DNA from: Entonaema liquescens
Taxonomy: Eukaryota > Ascomycota > Sordariomycetes > Xylariales > Xylariaceae
DNA: 64,000 nucleotides
Assembly: GCA_902805475.1 (NCBI GenBank)
Contig: CADCSX010000011.1
Span: 1,180,001 to 1,244,000 of the forward strand
Direction of reading: 5' to 3'
Positions 13,694-25,039 of the stretch are shown here, one piece after another. Below the pieces are notes generated by a model. The model worked only from the letters and a program-made list of their open reading frames with translations. It had not been told where the DNA came from and did not search any database. The first letter of the stretch is position 1. The number at the start of each line of letters is the position of its first letter. A program made the translations under genes and the position numbers.

Positions 13694-14790
13694 TTAGAAA
13701 CCACTGGTGTACGCACCGCGTCCGAGGAATGGGTCTTGAGGCTGCGCGGCTGGGTAGGGTGGGTTTGAGGGCGAAGGGTTCGAAGGGTAATAGCCGCCGC
13801 CGGATGCTGAAGCCGGGTAACCTTGCTGTACAGGCGGTCCTGAGGTCGCGTAAGTAGTCCTACTTTGTGGTATCGTCGTGATGGGAGTCCTCTGATCCCT
13901 GGGATCTACCCTAGAGCCGGCATACGGATCAGTATACGGGTTTGTTGTCGCTACTCGCGAGTCTGCTCCGACCAGTTGGAAAGGAGGTTCCGGGCCGGCC
14001 TGGCCAAATCCTTGTGTAGGCATCTGGGAATAATTCACACTTGCAGGCGGGGGCGGGAATTGCGATCCTTGAGTAGTATATCCCTGCTGAGTGCTATATC
14101 CACCCTGAGGATACTGTTGGGCCGTGTAAGAGCCAGCGGCTCCTGTATAACCTGCGGAACCTGTTCCTGGATATCTGGGTGTGGCATCGCCATACGGGTC
14201 GCGGTTCGAGGCTCCAGCTGCAAATCCACTTTCAGTAGGTCCGTAGTATTGGCGGGACTGATGCGTGTCCGAATTGCGGTACTGGACTATAGGGGAGTTA
14301 GAGAGTCTGACATAAGAGCCGTTAGAATCTCTCGAGGCCATAGTACCTCCGGCGGCATTATTACGGCTCGCCGATTGTTGCCTCCTTTCTTGATCCCATC
14401 GCGCGGAATCTGCCTTCAGGTCTTCGATCATTGCCTGCGAAAGAAGAAATTGTTAGCGGGTTGAAGCGTCAGCGCCGCCTAGGTAAGAGTAGCTTACTGT
14501 CGTTAAATTACGATAGGCATTTATGTAGTAGCCTTGAATGATCTGACCGCTTTGAGGGTTCTGCAACGCACGCAGTGTCAGCGTGATGTTTGGGAAAGAA
14601 ACCAGATCGAGATGGCTGTTGTTATTACCTCGTATGTGCCAGGACGAACGAGAGCATCGTTTCCAAGGTAGCGACAGATGTCGGCCGTGATTACCTCACG
14701 ATCGATACCATCCCTTGGCACGAAATACTCATTCTGGCGGTTTTGAGGGGGTAGGGCATTACCGCCGGATGGTGCTGGTCTTCTAGACAT
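13694..14790 (-). CDS. rfeG: RfeG-like Pro/Gln/Tyr-rich putative regulator, 3 exons
   Basis: The protein resembles the small fungal family annotated as transcription factor RfeG; its biochemical role is not well defined. Exons are 14790-14629, 14560-14498 and 14434-13694, giving 321 residues, with GTAATA and GTAAGC donors and GCAG acceptors. The conserved N-terminal module holds FVPRDGIDREVITADICRYL (residues about 23-42) and, in exon 2, QGYYINAYRNLTT, followed by AMIEDLKADSARWDQE in exon 3. The exon boundaries fall inside this conserved block and join it seamlessly, which supports the model. The rest (about residues 95-321) is low-complexity, rich in Pro, Gln, Gly, Ser and Tyr, with no further domain. 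It lacks a classical zinc finger or homeodomain, so direct DNA binding is not shown here. The name rests on recollection of the family. Confidence 0.82.
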
Positions 14791-17700
14791 CGTAGTCGGA
14801 ATGGATGATAGGAGGAATTACCGGTCGACGACAATTAGGTAGAAGAGAGAGAAAAAATGAAGGAATAAGTCGACGGTAGAAGACAGCAAACGTGGAGGAA
14901 TAGTAAAAAGAATAAGCGGTCGAGAAGATGGCGAGAAGGAAGAGAAGTGGGTGGTGGGTGGTGGGGAGGAGAAAAGGCGGCAGAGGCTTTCGCTGGTGGG
15001 TACTGGATATGGACCCGCGGCACAAAAAAAGTCCTACTGCGAAAGGAGGGGCCTATTAGGGGAAAGTGACAAGGCACAATGGCGACACCAACTTGGCCCG
15101 GACAGGGATGGTGGCGCGGGCTTGCAGTCCAATCCTTAGCCGGTGGCGATGGTGACCTACAGGGCTTTGCAGGGTCACAAACAGCTGAAGATTTGCGTCG
15201 CGTAGGAATAAATACGGTACGCTTGGCGATGGAACTGTACTGTAGCACTGGAAGAAACCAGTTCACCAGTTCACGACTTGTTGGGAATAGTAGTATGTCA
15301 AGGAATGGGAGGGAGAGAGATAAGCTAAGTTAGTAGGAGGGTAGTAGGTAGTGAATGACTGTCAGCTGAGAGGACAAGATGTCTTTCTCCGGACAGGCAA
15401 CAAGACCAATGAGCCGGCTGTTTTCTCGCGGACACAGTGGAGCGGTGTCACTGTACAGGATGGGGCGCGTGGGAGGCAATGGTTGGCGGAGAACGGATGC
15501 CTTATGCCTTTTTTTAATGCCTTATATGAGAATAGGTAGATAATAATTATAATAAAAGCAATAAGTGAAATAACGAATCTCAAAAGGCAATAGTGATATA
15601 AAAGTGATATCGAATAGTGTCACAGAGTTGAGCTTACAGCCCGCTGGTGTTCAAAATGCAGGTGAGTTTGACAAGACTCACCCAGTCTGACGACTTGGTG
15701 GAAGCGGAAGAGATAAAATCGACCCCCGGCGGGTGAGTTGACGCGCAGCGACGGGTCCAACAAGCTGGGAATGATCTGTTCGTTGCAGCAGAAGGGAGGG
15801 GCTTTGGACATGGGAAAAGGAATAGTCACTATCCCCAATCCCAATCTCAATCGGATTCTAGACTACCCAGGGTAGCCCGGATAGATGTGGCTGACGGAAA
15901 AGGATGGACAGGATTGACAGGCCAGCCTTCTAAGCTAGGATTTCCGGATATGGGAGGGATGGATGGCCGGTGCCCGTATGTCTCGCATCTAGAGGCAACA
16001 AACACCCGCACCGCTTCTTCGATGCAACTCTCGGCAGTGATCGGTCAATCCGTACAAAATATTCGTAGGCTTATCCCGTCTGGGTAGCCAAGTTGCTGAC
16101 CGACAAATATATCCTGGAACGTAGAGAACAACAAATTGATTTTGAAATCTTCCTCTCTTTGAAGGGAAGAACTAAACAAGGAAGACTTGACTTTGAGCGT
16201 CGCAGTTCTGACTACTTAATAAAGCTGTCGGTGGAGCAAATTTGTTTTCGTCGGTGGCCTTTTCTGGGTTGGGCTGCTTTGGCTCATGTAAATCTTTTTT
16301 GAGGACTTCCTCACTCACAACACTCTTTGGCTATTTCTCTCGCGTCGGCTCGTCGAGGTCTACAAATCCGCCCAAAAGAAGACCAAGAACTTTCTTAGAA
16401 ATCTTTCGCGGGCACGAGGGCGAGGTCTTTCGACTTCCTATTATACACGCACACGTCCCCCCTCCCTTGGTTTGGATAAAATCCCAACCCACACGAAGAG
16501 GATTATCCCCTAATAATGCCTTGTGTCCCATCCCTTTGTGGCTCGGTTGACACCCTACCGACCGACCTCATTCCCAAATGAAAAGAGGGTACTGTATTAT
16601 GTATTATGTGTATTATGTACGAGAAGGTTTTTGCTTTGTATGGGATTAACCACCGTCTCTCGACTGGTCTGCCACCGTCGTTTGTGGCCGGAACGTAATC
16701 AAGAGCGACTTCGACGTCACTGGTCAGATACAATTGGAATGGGGGCCCGCCACTTAGAGAAGTGGTCTCATCCCGCACGAAGCGATTAGGCATTCGACAC
16801 CACAATGGGCAAAGGACGTGGCACTGTGAACAAAAAAGCAGGCTGGCAGAAGAGGGAAAAAAAAAAAAAAGTTGGAAACGCCTGTTCTCGCCGTTGGGTA
16901 TCAATGCACCCAATGCACCCGAGCCTAAAAGTAGCGGCTGCTGCGTCGTGGGTGCCTAAGGGCTGATCAGCCAATCAATTCCAACTTCTGTTTGTTCCTT
17001 GTGACATGATGACTTGAATGGCAAATACCTATTTATGTACTTGAGGTGAAAAGGACAAGTAGGCTGTTTATTACTATGTCGCCTTGCGACATCATTCGCT
17101 TCAGGTCGCACACAAATCTCTCTGCTAAGTCTGCGTACCTGTCAAACTGCAAGACGGGTGGCGGCATAAATCCCATTTCTTTTCTTCGTAACAGGCACTA
17201 CTGCACCACAGTAGTCTTTCCCGCCCTGTTGTACACCCTTCGAATCTAGAGCCTCCTGAGATTCTCAATGATTCTCAATGCATTGGGGGTTATGTACTAG
17301 AATCTCTCCCTTATATCGCATGTGATTATTGGGGGGACGACCGGTAGTAGGTGTGCCGTAGCGCTTGTGAGACCGATGGACCGTCACGCCGAATCCGGTT
17401 CACGCGATATACTCGCCTCCCGAATTGTGCATTCATTTCAAAGTTGAGTCACTTTAAAATAGTTAAGCTATCAGCGCGAGTCCGAGTGCCAGCCCACTAG
17501 GCTTGTTCGCACCACCATGGCGCTATAGTGGGTCGTCCAGACCGACATTTCTGTTGGATCAAGATATTTTCTCGGTTCCGTGCCGGGCACCTGAACAATT
17601 GCTTGCTATCCTCGACATGGAACTTTAGCATAAGCCATCAGTGTCCACAACGGAACTCCATAGGCGGCGTCACTTCATATCGCCTAACTTAAGAGATAGG

Positions 17701-17891
17701 GGAAGTGCATAAGAGTGGGACCCCCCCTACTCCGAGGCGGCGTACTTAATACTAGTAGATAAGTTGGTCCCCCGTGGGACACCGTAGACAAAGGGATGAA
17801 AAGCACTTCATATGGACGAATAGGTGGAGTGGGAGTTGACCGGGGAGTATGTAGCGTTCGCTTCGAGTCGAGTAGCATGCTAGGTATCGAT
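14791..17891. other. 3.1 kb intergenic stretch
   Basis: The side next to 14790 is the promoter and 5' leader of the RfeG-like gene and has pyrimidine-rich minus-strand tracts. The side next to 17892 is the 3' flank of rad30. In between are a 14-base A run at 16857-16870, a short direct repeat of AATGCACCC near 16904-16921, TATTATG repeats near 16590-16617 and a duplicated GATTCTCAAT near 17260-17280. The open frames here are short and unremarkable. No RNA gene was recognised. Confidence 0.5.
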
Positions 17892-19910
17892 TCACCCAAA
17901 TTTCAATTTCCGCTGCCCGTGCTCGAGCTTACTGGTACCAGAGGAACTACCTCTCGTAAGCTTTTTAGACGACGAAGACGATGCAGCTGCATTCTTCTGG
18001 CCTCGTGATACCGTGGAGTGGTGGTTAGCAAATGTGTGCCTGCCACGTTCCTCATCCTGGATGTCTTTGGCGAGATGCCAATCGAGATGGTTCTGTAGGG
18101 CCTCGGCATCCTCAAGCCTTGCATCACATCGCGTACACACCTTAAGGTAATCCGTGATTGGATTGGGGGAACTTTCTGATCGGTTCGGCGAAGCTTCTTT
18201 CGTTCGAACATGGGTTTTACCCGTACTTACTGTGTCTTCGTCAAGAATCCCATCAATATCCCCACTCGACGAACTCTCCCTCTTGGGAAAGAAGCGTTGG
18301 ATACCGGGATTATTAACCCGTCGTTTCTTCTCCGGCCGTTCATGCACGGATGATTCTGCCGAAGCCTCCCGAGAGGTTCCTTTTGATTCGCGTGCTTCGT
18401 CTCCCTTTAAGAGGAATGCACCTATGCCTCTATTACCTACGACCCCATCCTCAAATCCTCCCACACTTAGGCTTAGGTTTGTGCAGGGCCAGACTCTCCC
18501 TTCTTGGATAATTTGGCTAAGCAGATTCTTGGCAAGTTCAAACAAGGTCGTCTCGTCGAGGGTTCTGCCCTGGGGAATGCTACTCTGTCGGGAGCGGGTC
18601 TGGCCCCCCTGGCGGTGATGTAGGTTGATCGTCTTCGGCCGCCTCTTGTTTTCGAGAACGCCCTCCTCGACCAATCGCGAGAAGATGTCTGCTGCAAAGA
18701 TTCGTAACCATTTGACTGCTTGTTCCTGATTTTCTACGCTAGGCCGGAAGGATTTGGCGGAGAGCATGGACTTGATCTGCGTGCGGGAGTTAACTTCGCT
18801 CGTGTCGATACCGCGGATCGTATTGTAGAGCCAGACCCCCGTGTCGTCACCCAGCTTGAGCTTCAACTGCTCCACCGGCACAGAGAGCAGATCCTTAATG
18901 GCCTCTGTATGGAAAGTCGACACGACCTGGTCGCCAAGCTTACCCCCCAGGTTTCTAATCTTAGTAAATTTCATATCAGATAGGAAATGCCGCACGGCTC
19001 GATTCCGAATGACTGTCTGTTGGTTGGGTTTCTTGTAGCCGGAGCCCAACTTACTGAGCATTTTATTACCAGCTATGCCCGCCGAGCATGTGTATCCTAG
19101 GGTTCGGCGAATCTGAGCGCGTATGTCTCGAACGATCTCCGATCCAATGAGGATAGCTACATCGTCCCAGTCTGGATCGTCCGCCTCGGCTTCCGCATCT
19201 TCCAGATCCACGAGAGCATCCGCCTGCCAGTCCAGAGCGGTTACGGGTGGAATGGGCAGCTTCTCGGTGGGATCATCATATGGGGGAGGATTCGCAAGCT
19301 CAGGGAATCTCTGCAGCAGAATATAATGGATGTGTGCGGATAGGTCGAGAAAGACTTCGTCTACACTCGCTTTTTCGACCTTCTGCATATTGGGCGGTAG
19401 GCTCTCTTTGATTAGCGCGAGGATTTTACGAGACTGCAGCCTGTAGGGGTCGAGAGAGACCTTGTGAGTGCCGATATGAGACGCTGCGTCGTCATGATAC
19501 GACCATTTCTCGTCTCCCTCTTTCCAGGTAGCAACATGCTGGGCAAGGAGTTTTGGGCAGAGCTTCTTTGCATCAGTCACCGTGCAGTGCCGGCCTATGC
19601 CAAACTCGCGTGCGGGATAGTTGACAGCAATCAGACCTTGCCTAGAATTTTGTAAGTGAGAAGTGACAGAGCTACGATAGGGGAGTAATATATACCATTG
19701 TTGAACAGCTAAGGGTTGATCCTCGGGAATGCCGAGGCGTACCATCTCACATTGGGCGTAGAAAGCATCTAGATCAATGTGGGCAATGACGCGCAGAGGA
19801 GATGAGATCGAATAAGATGCTAATAGACTTAATTGTCTGTAAGTAAATTGGGACTTTCGCCGACCAGTGCCATGTATAGGCGAAGATATCTGGAAATGGG
19901 GTGAGGACAT
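17892..19910 (-). CDS. rad30: DNA polymerase eta (Rad30), Y-family translesion polymerase
   Basis: Translesion polymerase that copies past UV cyclobutane dimers in the nucleus. Exons are 19910-19696 and 19641-17892, giving 654 residues. Splicing out 54 bases restores the family sequence AVQQWQGLIAVNYPARE. Catalytic carboxylates are visible: Asp46 and Asp48 in HIDLDAFYAQCE, and Asp166-Glu167 in KASVDEVFLDLS. The helix-hairpin-helix/thumb region (GNKMLSKLGSGYKKPNQQT and following) and little-finger region follow. A PCNA-binding (PIP-like) motif GIQRFFPKR lies upstream of a UBZ ubiquitin-binding finger (CTRC...HLDWH, about residues 574-594), so both recruitment modules are present. The C-terminus is Ser- and Lys-rich. 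The start is the first Met and the N-terminus (TYRQLSLLASYSISSPLRVIAHIDLDAF) is typical of filamentous fungi. Confidence 0.96.
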   Translation of the reverse strand: MSSPHFQISSPIHGTGRRKSQFTYRQLSLLASYSISSPLRVIAHIDLDAFYAQCEMVRLGIPEDQPLAVQQWYILLPYRSSVTSHLQNSRQGLIAVNYPAREFGIGRHCTVTDAKKLCPKLLAQHVATWKEGDEKWSYHDDAASHIGTHKVSLDPYRLQSRKILALIKESLPPNMQKVEKASVDEVFLDLSAHIHYILLQRFPELANPPPYDDPTEKLPIPPVTALDWQADALVDLEDAEAEADDPDWDDVAILIGSEIVRDIRAQIRRTLGYTCSAGIAGNKMLSKLGSGYKKPNQQTVIRNRAVRHFLSDMKFTKIRNLGGKLGDQVVSTFHTEAIKDLLSVPVEQLKLKLGDDTGVWLYNTIRGIDTSEVNSRTQIKSMLSAKSFRPSVENQEQAVKWLRIFAADIFSRLVEEGVLENKRRPKTINLHHRQGGQTRSRQSSIPQGRTLDETTLFELAKNLLSQIIQEGRVWPCTNLSLSVGGFEDGVVGNRGIGAFLLKGDEARESKGTSREASAESSVHERPEKKRRVNNPGIQRFFPKRESSSSGDIDGILDEDTVSTGKTHVRTKEASPNRSESSPNPITDYLKVCTRCDARLEDAEALQNHLDWHLAKDIQDEERGRHTFANHHSTVSRGQKNAAASSSSSKKLTRGSSSGTSKLEHGQRKLKFG

Positions 19911-22900
19911 GACCGACGACAGCGTAGATGGTCAATGTAAATCGAATTACCGGTAGGCTTTAAATCGGGAAAGTGGTGGGGTAAGACAACCACGAGAATT
20001 CATGGTCGGACAAGGGGTCACACAGATAACCCGGCCCGGTAGTTCGTGAAAGAAGATATTCGGAATCCGGAAGAGATGGAGGTGATAATGGAAATTCAGG
20101 GACCGGATTCGATGAGTAAGGAAGGATTTGCCCCGAGGGAAAAGACGCGTCCATTCGCGTTGTAGACTTCCATTAGAACGCGCCGCTAGGGACGACATAG
20201 TGGTATAAGTGGTATAAGTGGTATTAAAAAGTGGAGAATGTTTAATATGTAGGTTAGAAGAGGTAATGTAAGGTGCTATGGATTAGTACGTCAGTACAGC
20301 AGGTGTATGACACTTCCATTCATTCTTTCCCTTTTATGTTTTCTCTCTTTTCTTTTCTTAAGTATTTTCGTACCTAGCCTTCCCCCTTTTTTTTTTTTTT
20401 TTTTAATACACTTTCCGGTGTTTCTTTTCTCCTCGTCACAATAGGAAGAAAACGAATACAATTTCAGATATATGTTAGTATCACAGCGTTCTGGTCGAAT
20501 TGAACATTTTCATTGGCCATCTTACGTGGTAAGAAAAGAAAAGAAATTTTCTATTGTCAATTCAACTTCTTGACTAGCACAGGCTGACGGGTCAACGTCT
20601 GTATATATGCACCAAGTTAGCCCCTTTCTTAACACAATATGACAGAATTCAGCATTTCCGGTTCGAGTATCTCTTTCCGAGTAGTCGATCCCGGAGATAT
20701 CTAAAGCGATGTAAATCCGTCGCGAGCATTTTTCGGAAGCATCATGTCATTATCTCGTGGCATATGTTCCGTGTAGGTTTGGCCAACATCCTCTTTTCGG
20801 AAGTTTGCTCTTCGAGCCTCGTCGTTCTCATCCAATGGCCATGCGCTAACCCTATCCTCCCGTGCAGGAACACGCACCAGAAAACGTGTTCCCCCGCAAT
20901 ATACTACCCGTTCTCTTATAATTAAAATAAGGCTTTATATCCCCAAGTTGTATTTAGCCTTACCCATCCTTTCGTTGGAGAAGGAAAGGAGATCCCGCAT
21001 CGTGCCGATAGACTATCTTCTCCGCGTGTTTGGGAAGAGACGATAGAAGAACGCGGAAGTCTCCCAGAAAAGACAGTGTTCTTCTATGATGACTGTCTGA
21101 CGCCGATAGACGATAGGCTACTCTGAAGTTCTAGAATTCGCTATATGACTAAGCTCGCGAGCCTGGCGCTCGACCACAAGCCTCTAGCGCAAGTAATGGT
21201 TCGCGGCCTTCAAGCCATCCGCAGAAATAAGCAAGGCAGCAGTTTAGATTTCTGCAACCCGATGAGATTTTTAGGTTGCAACATCTCAAGAGGCTTCGGC
21301 TTCGTCCGAACTATCTGGTATTAAGCCGAGCTGAGTCGCTGGTTTTACGCCCACCGAATACTAAAAAGAGCAATTGTTCACGCTCGACGTGGTCGAACAA
21401 CATCCTTCTTATAACGCCGTACGTAATAGAGTAGGCCAGATGGGTCTCCGTTGCACGGTGGCTGCTGAGATAGGAATGTGAACCAGTTGAATAAGGGTGC
21501 CTGAAGTTGGTTAAACGGCCGATACTTCAACGATAGATGTGTTCTTGGTTATACGACATTACCTGGACGTTTTCTCCGGTCGTAGCAACGAAATTTCGAA
21601 CAAGGATTACATTAAGGGGTTTCAATTTACCAGGTGAGTAAAATTTTTCTTGGATGGTTGCTCGACGTAGGACTTTTCATTATCACTTCACTCGAATGCT
21701 TTCTACCACAACCTATGTCATGAGCGAACATAGCTCTCAGTACGCTCGTCGTCCTCTCATAGTCGATTCTGTTCTACCACAAAAGACTATAATTGTATAA
21801 TAGAAAGCCTCTACATCAAATATGAATCTAAGAACTTCGATACTAGGTAGTCTTAGTCTCAAGTGCCCAAACATTGGGCAGAATATCCCCCATCCTTGTC
21901 CCTCATTCTTGTTTACCAGCATTTCCCTCGGGCGAGTGCCGAGAGGAATGGCATCATCGACAATTGTTCCCTGCGCTCACCCACAAAGTGACCTGTACCT
22001 AATATTAATCATGCAGCACATATATTTTCCTGATCCTTTGCCGATTTGTTAGGAGCCGGTTATCTACCGCCACCGGGTTGCTTCTTAGAGAGGCCCCGAG
22101 CCGTAACCAGCAAGGCTTGTTACCAAAGGGGCCGCCCCCTTGCAGTACCCTTTCTGTTTAATAAGTACTTTCTAGATGAAATATCTTTCTTCTGTGGAAC
22201 TTTGATACCAATCCGGACATACAATCTCACTTTGTAGGGCTTAATTTGTGACACGTACCTTCAAGTCTAAGATTTGGACGGTTACGTCAGTTGGGGGCGG
22301 GAAGAAAACCCATTCAACAGTCCCAAGGTAATACCGCTAAGAAATTAGACTCTCCGTGATCGATATACAGATTAGGTTGTTCCCTTGAGTATCCCTAATA
22401 AGCTTTGAATGTTTCGGTATTAGTGCAATCTATCCGTAAGCAATCCGGGGTGTTAAGGCTGCAAGATAATGTGCCCTTGGGGCTTGGATATCAGACGTGC
22501 TGTCTGTGCCGGTTGCAGTGTCTATTAGGCCCAAAACAGCTTTAGCTTTATTGTCCTCAGAATCCCATCATGTGTTTTAGGGGAAAGCTAGCCAAGTGCC
22601 ATTAGATCTCCCGGGTCACGATAAGAGTGACTATGGCAGTACAAGGGGCGCAGGTACGTCTTTCACACATGGCACCTTCGCCCGAGAAAGCCTTTTCTCA
22701 GAGATCTACCAGGGACAACTAGGGAAGTTCTCCAGTAGAGCTTCCGCGATCGGAAAGCACAATCCCAATTAGGGCGATATACTTCCTGCTCACGAGATCT
22801 TCGACGTATGCGGCTCCGCTAGCGGTACTACGGTTTCATGCTTCTATAGAACATACTATAGAACTTTACGGCGTGTAAGTATTCCATGTATCTTCCATAA

Positions 22901-23784
22901 TCCCTCGATCCCTTTGGTCAAAAAGGAATGTGACAGTTGCCTAATGCCGCCTCATGGTCCCAAGGATTAGAAGCTTGCATAGAATGTAGAGACTCATGTC
23001 GTACTTGCCCTTTTGATTCAGCACATGCTTAGATCATTTCGATGCGGTGATATCATGGAACCAGACTACCGGTATCCACTAGTAGAGCGTGTTTTCCATA
23101 TTAACTTGACCTTGATGGGACGACATGCAGTTAAACGGTGCCTTTCGGCCTCGCCTGCGTGTTCAGCCCGTATCCTCGCTTCCTTCCGCCTTGGAAGTTG
23201 CTCAAAACTCGACCGATTGATGTCCTCATTGGTTAATAACTGTATTTGAAGCTCTGGGCTTCTTGCTTGGAGATCTCCTGTCTCTTTGCCGGCCGGCCTC
23301 ATCCTCCGCTCTTCGGCCTCTCCTCATAACGAACATAGTGGTGACATCTTCTCGCTTCAGTAATCCTTGGAAGTAACACCGCCCTCATTGCATTTTCGGC
23401 GCCTTTTTCTCAGTACGTCAGGTGTTACAGTGATCCTATCATCGCCTCAGTCGTCACCGAGGCGACCTCTACCTCTCAAGAATGTCAAAGTTGAAGGAAA
23501 TAGTATGCGTGCTTGTGAGGCTCTGCCGTTTTTCGAGAACAGAAAGTGCCGCCTTCAAGCGTCGACTTACGAGTCTTCGGTATGGTCTAAATTTGAGGCT
23601 CATATACAATGAAGCTTGGAGTATCATGGCTCTCCTCTATAAGGAGCGTCGAGTCCCGGGTGTTATTCGAGATGGAATATAGAATCAGAGCATATTCGAC
23701 CATTCAGTCCATCATTAGCCTCGACAAGTCATAATAGCTTCCAGCGTCTTTAAATCGAAACAACACAGCACTTACACGACTACA
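19911..23784. other. 3.9 kb gene-poor block
   Basis: It begins with the rad30 promoter side and a duplicated GTGGTATAA at about 20200-20220. An 18-base T run lies at 20387-20404. From about 20,700 to 23,700 the sequence has many stops in all frames and no recognisable intact gene. One minus-strand stretch near 23066-23325 reads as a charged coiled-coil fragment and is listed separately. No transposon ends were seen. Confidence 0.5.
23066..23325 (-). pseudogene. Possible coiled-coil gene remnant
   Basis: Minus-strand translation reads EAEERRMRPAGKETGD, then QLLTNEDINRSSFEQ, then PRRKEARIRAEHAGEAERHR. It is rich in Glu, Arg, Ala and Gln like the coiled-coil segments of large fungal hypothetical-protein families. 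It is closed by a TGA a few codons upstream (possibly a mutated CGA) and a TAG downstream. No domain follows on either side. A chance frame cannot be excluded. Confidence 0.25.
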
Positions 23785-24034
23785 ATGTGAGAGATTATTA
23801 GATTCTTTCTGAATTTTGACTAATAAGACTTATAGGGGTGACCGCGATAACACTCCAGACTCTGGTGACGAGTACTATCCACCCCCTGACACTGAGCTTC
23901 GCGACACAGACGATAAATACAACTGTTGCAATTGCCCCGAAGTAGACTATTTTGAACACGACGGCGACCCTGATAACGCTTTATGCAAGCACTGTGGCCA
24001 CCGGAAATGTGAAGACTGTACACCTGAGTCGTAA
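23785..24034 (+). CDS. Small triple-CxxC acidic protein, 66 aa, intron within start codon
   Basis: The long open frame here (from 23837) has no ATG of its own. An intron of 49 bases at 23787-23835 (donor GTGAGA, branch GACTAAT, acceptor TTATAG) joins AT at 23785-23786 to G at 23836 and creates an ATG, giving MGDRDNTPDSGDEYY and onward. The N-terminal half is acidic and Pro-rich. The C-terminal half has three CxxC pairs: Cys31/Cys34, Cys51/Cys54 and Cys59/Cys62, with His56 between the last two, in the pattern LCKHCGHRKCEDC. That suggests a zinc ribbon-like fold. No signal peptide is seen, so a cytosolic or nuclear role is more likely than secretion. Similar short CxxC proteins are common hypothetical proteins in fungi; I know no function. 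It stands alone between gene-poor flanks. Confidence 0.65.
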
Positions 24035-25039
24035 ACAACCATTCATTTTACTTGATAGGATCAAGATGGGGCGCTGGACGAAATGTGACCCCTGAGCAGC
24101 AGGAGACTAGAGTTGGGACTAAGTTGGATGGAGACACTCGTTTATGAAACCATTGGATCCATGGGCTTCATCTATGTCGTTTTTACCTTATTATTGTATT
24201 CTGATTTAATTTTTCTGGCACTTATAAACAATGTCCTGTTGGACTATGAGATAGAACCTACACTCGTTTATCAATAGACAAGACCTCGAGGTACTTCATA
24301 TTCAATTATACCAGGCAACGTGAACTGAGTCCAAATAACACCATCGAGTCAAACTTTTTGAATTAAGGGTCTCCTTAGATCCAATTTACTTCTCTATCTT
24401 AAGTACCTAAAGTATCAAAACCATGATTCTGACCGAGAACCGTCCACATCTTACTTCCAACCCTAGTTATCCTACTCTTCGCACTTCCATACCTCATATA
24501 CTTCAATCCAAAATTTAGGTATCTTTGACTATCCTAGGTACGAATCGTATAAAATTGAACACCTGCGTTCCCAGCCCCCTCCAACATAAATCATGTAATC
24601 AAACCTACCTATCCAACGCCTCACACCCACAGCTTACATACATCTGTAAGGCGTATTCGAGCCTTAAATTGATGTAGAGACGGGACCGAAGAGGAGAAAT
24701 CCTCTGAACTTTACTAATCTATTCCACCGCGCGGATGAACATTCGGATGATTTCAAACCGAGCCTCGCCCATTTACAACACACGGACACAAAACTCATAC
24801 CCAACATTAATCATAAGACACTTAGTTATTTATTTCTAATCGCGTCTATACGTTCTCGATTACAATACCATTAAGCACGCTCGCTAATAAGTACCTATTC
24901 CAGCCAAAATATCGCTTGGCGCCTCTCTAGAGGTAAGGCACTCTATGAGCTTGAACCCGCCGAAACCCCTTCCCAACTCCAATGCCAAAAGAAAAAAAGA
25001 AAGGGGGGGTATCTATTATGCGCATATAATGTAATTCTT
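24035..25039. other. 1.0 kb intergenic stretch
   Basis: AT-rich and without a plausible open frame. It should hold the 3' ends of the small CxxC gene (plus) and pfa5 (minus), which converge here. Short AAGTACCTAAAG and TATCCTAGGTACG palindromes occur near 24400 and 24531. Confidence 0.5.

Noticed and set aside
13456..13716. Minus frame overlapping the end of the RfeG-like gene in another phase
   Set aside because: Low-complexity Ser/Arg text starting inside the last codons of the gene; more likely 3' untranslated sequence than a frameshifted extension.
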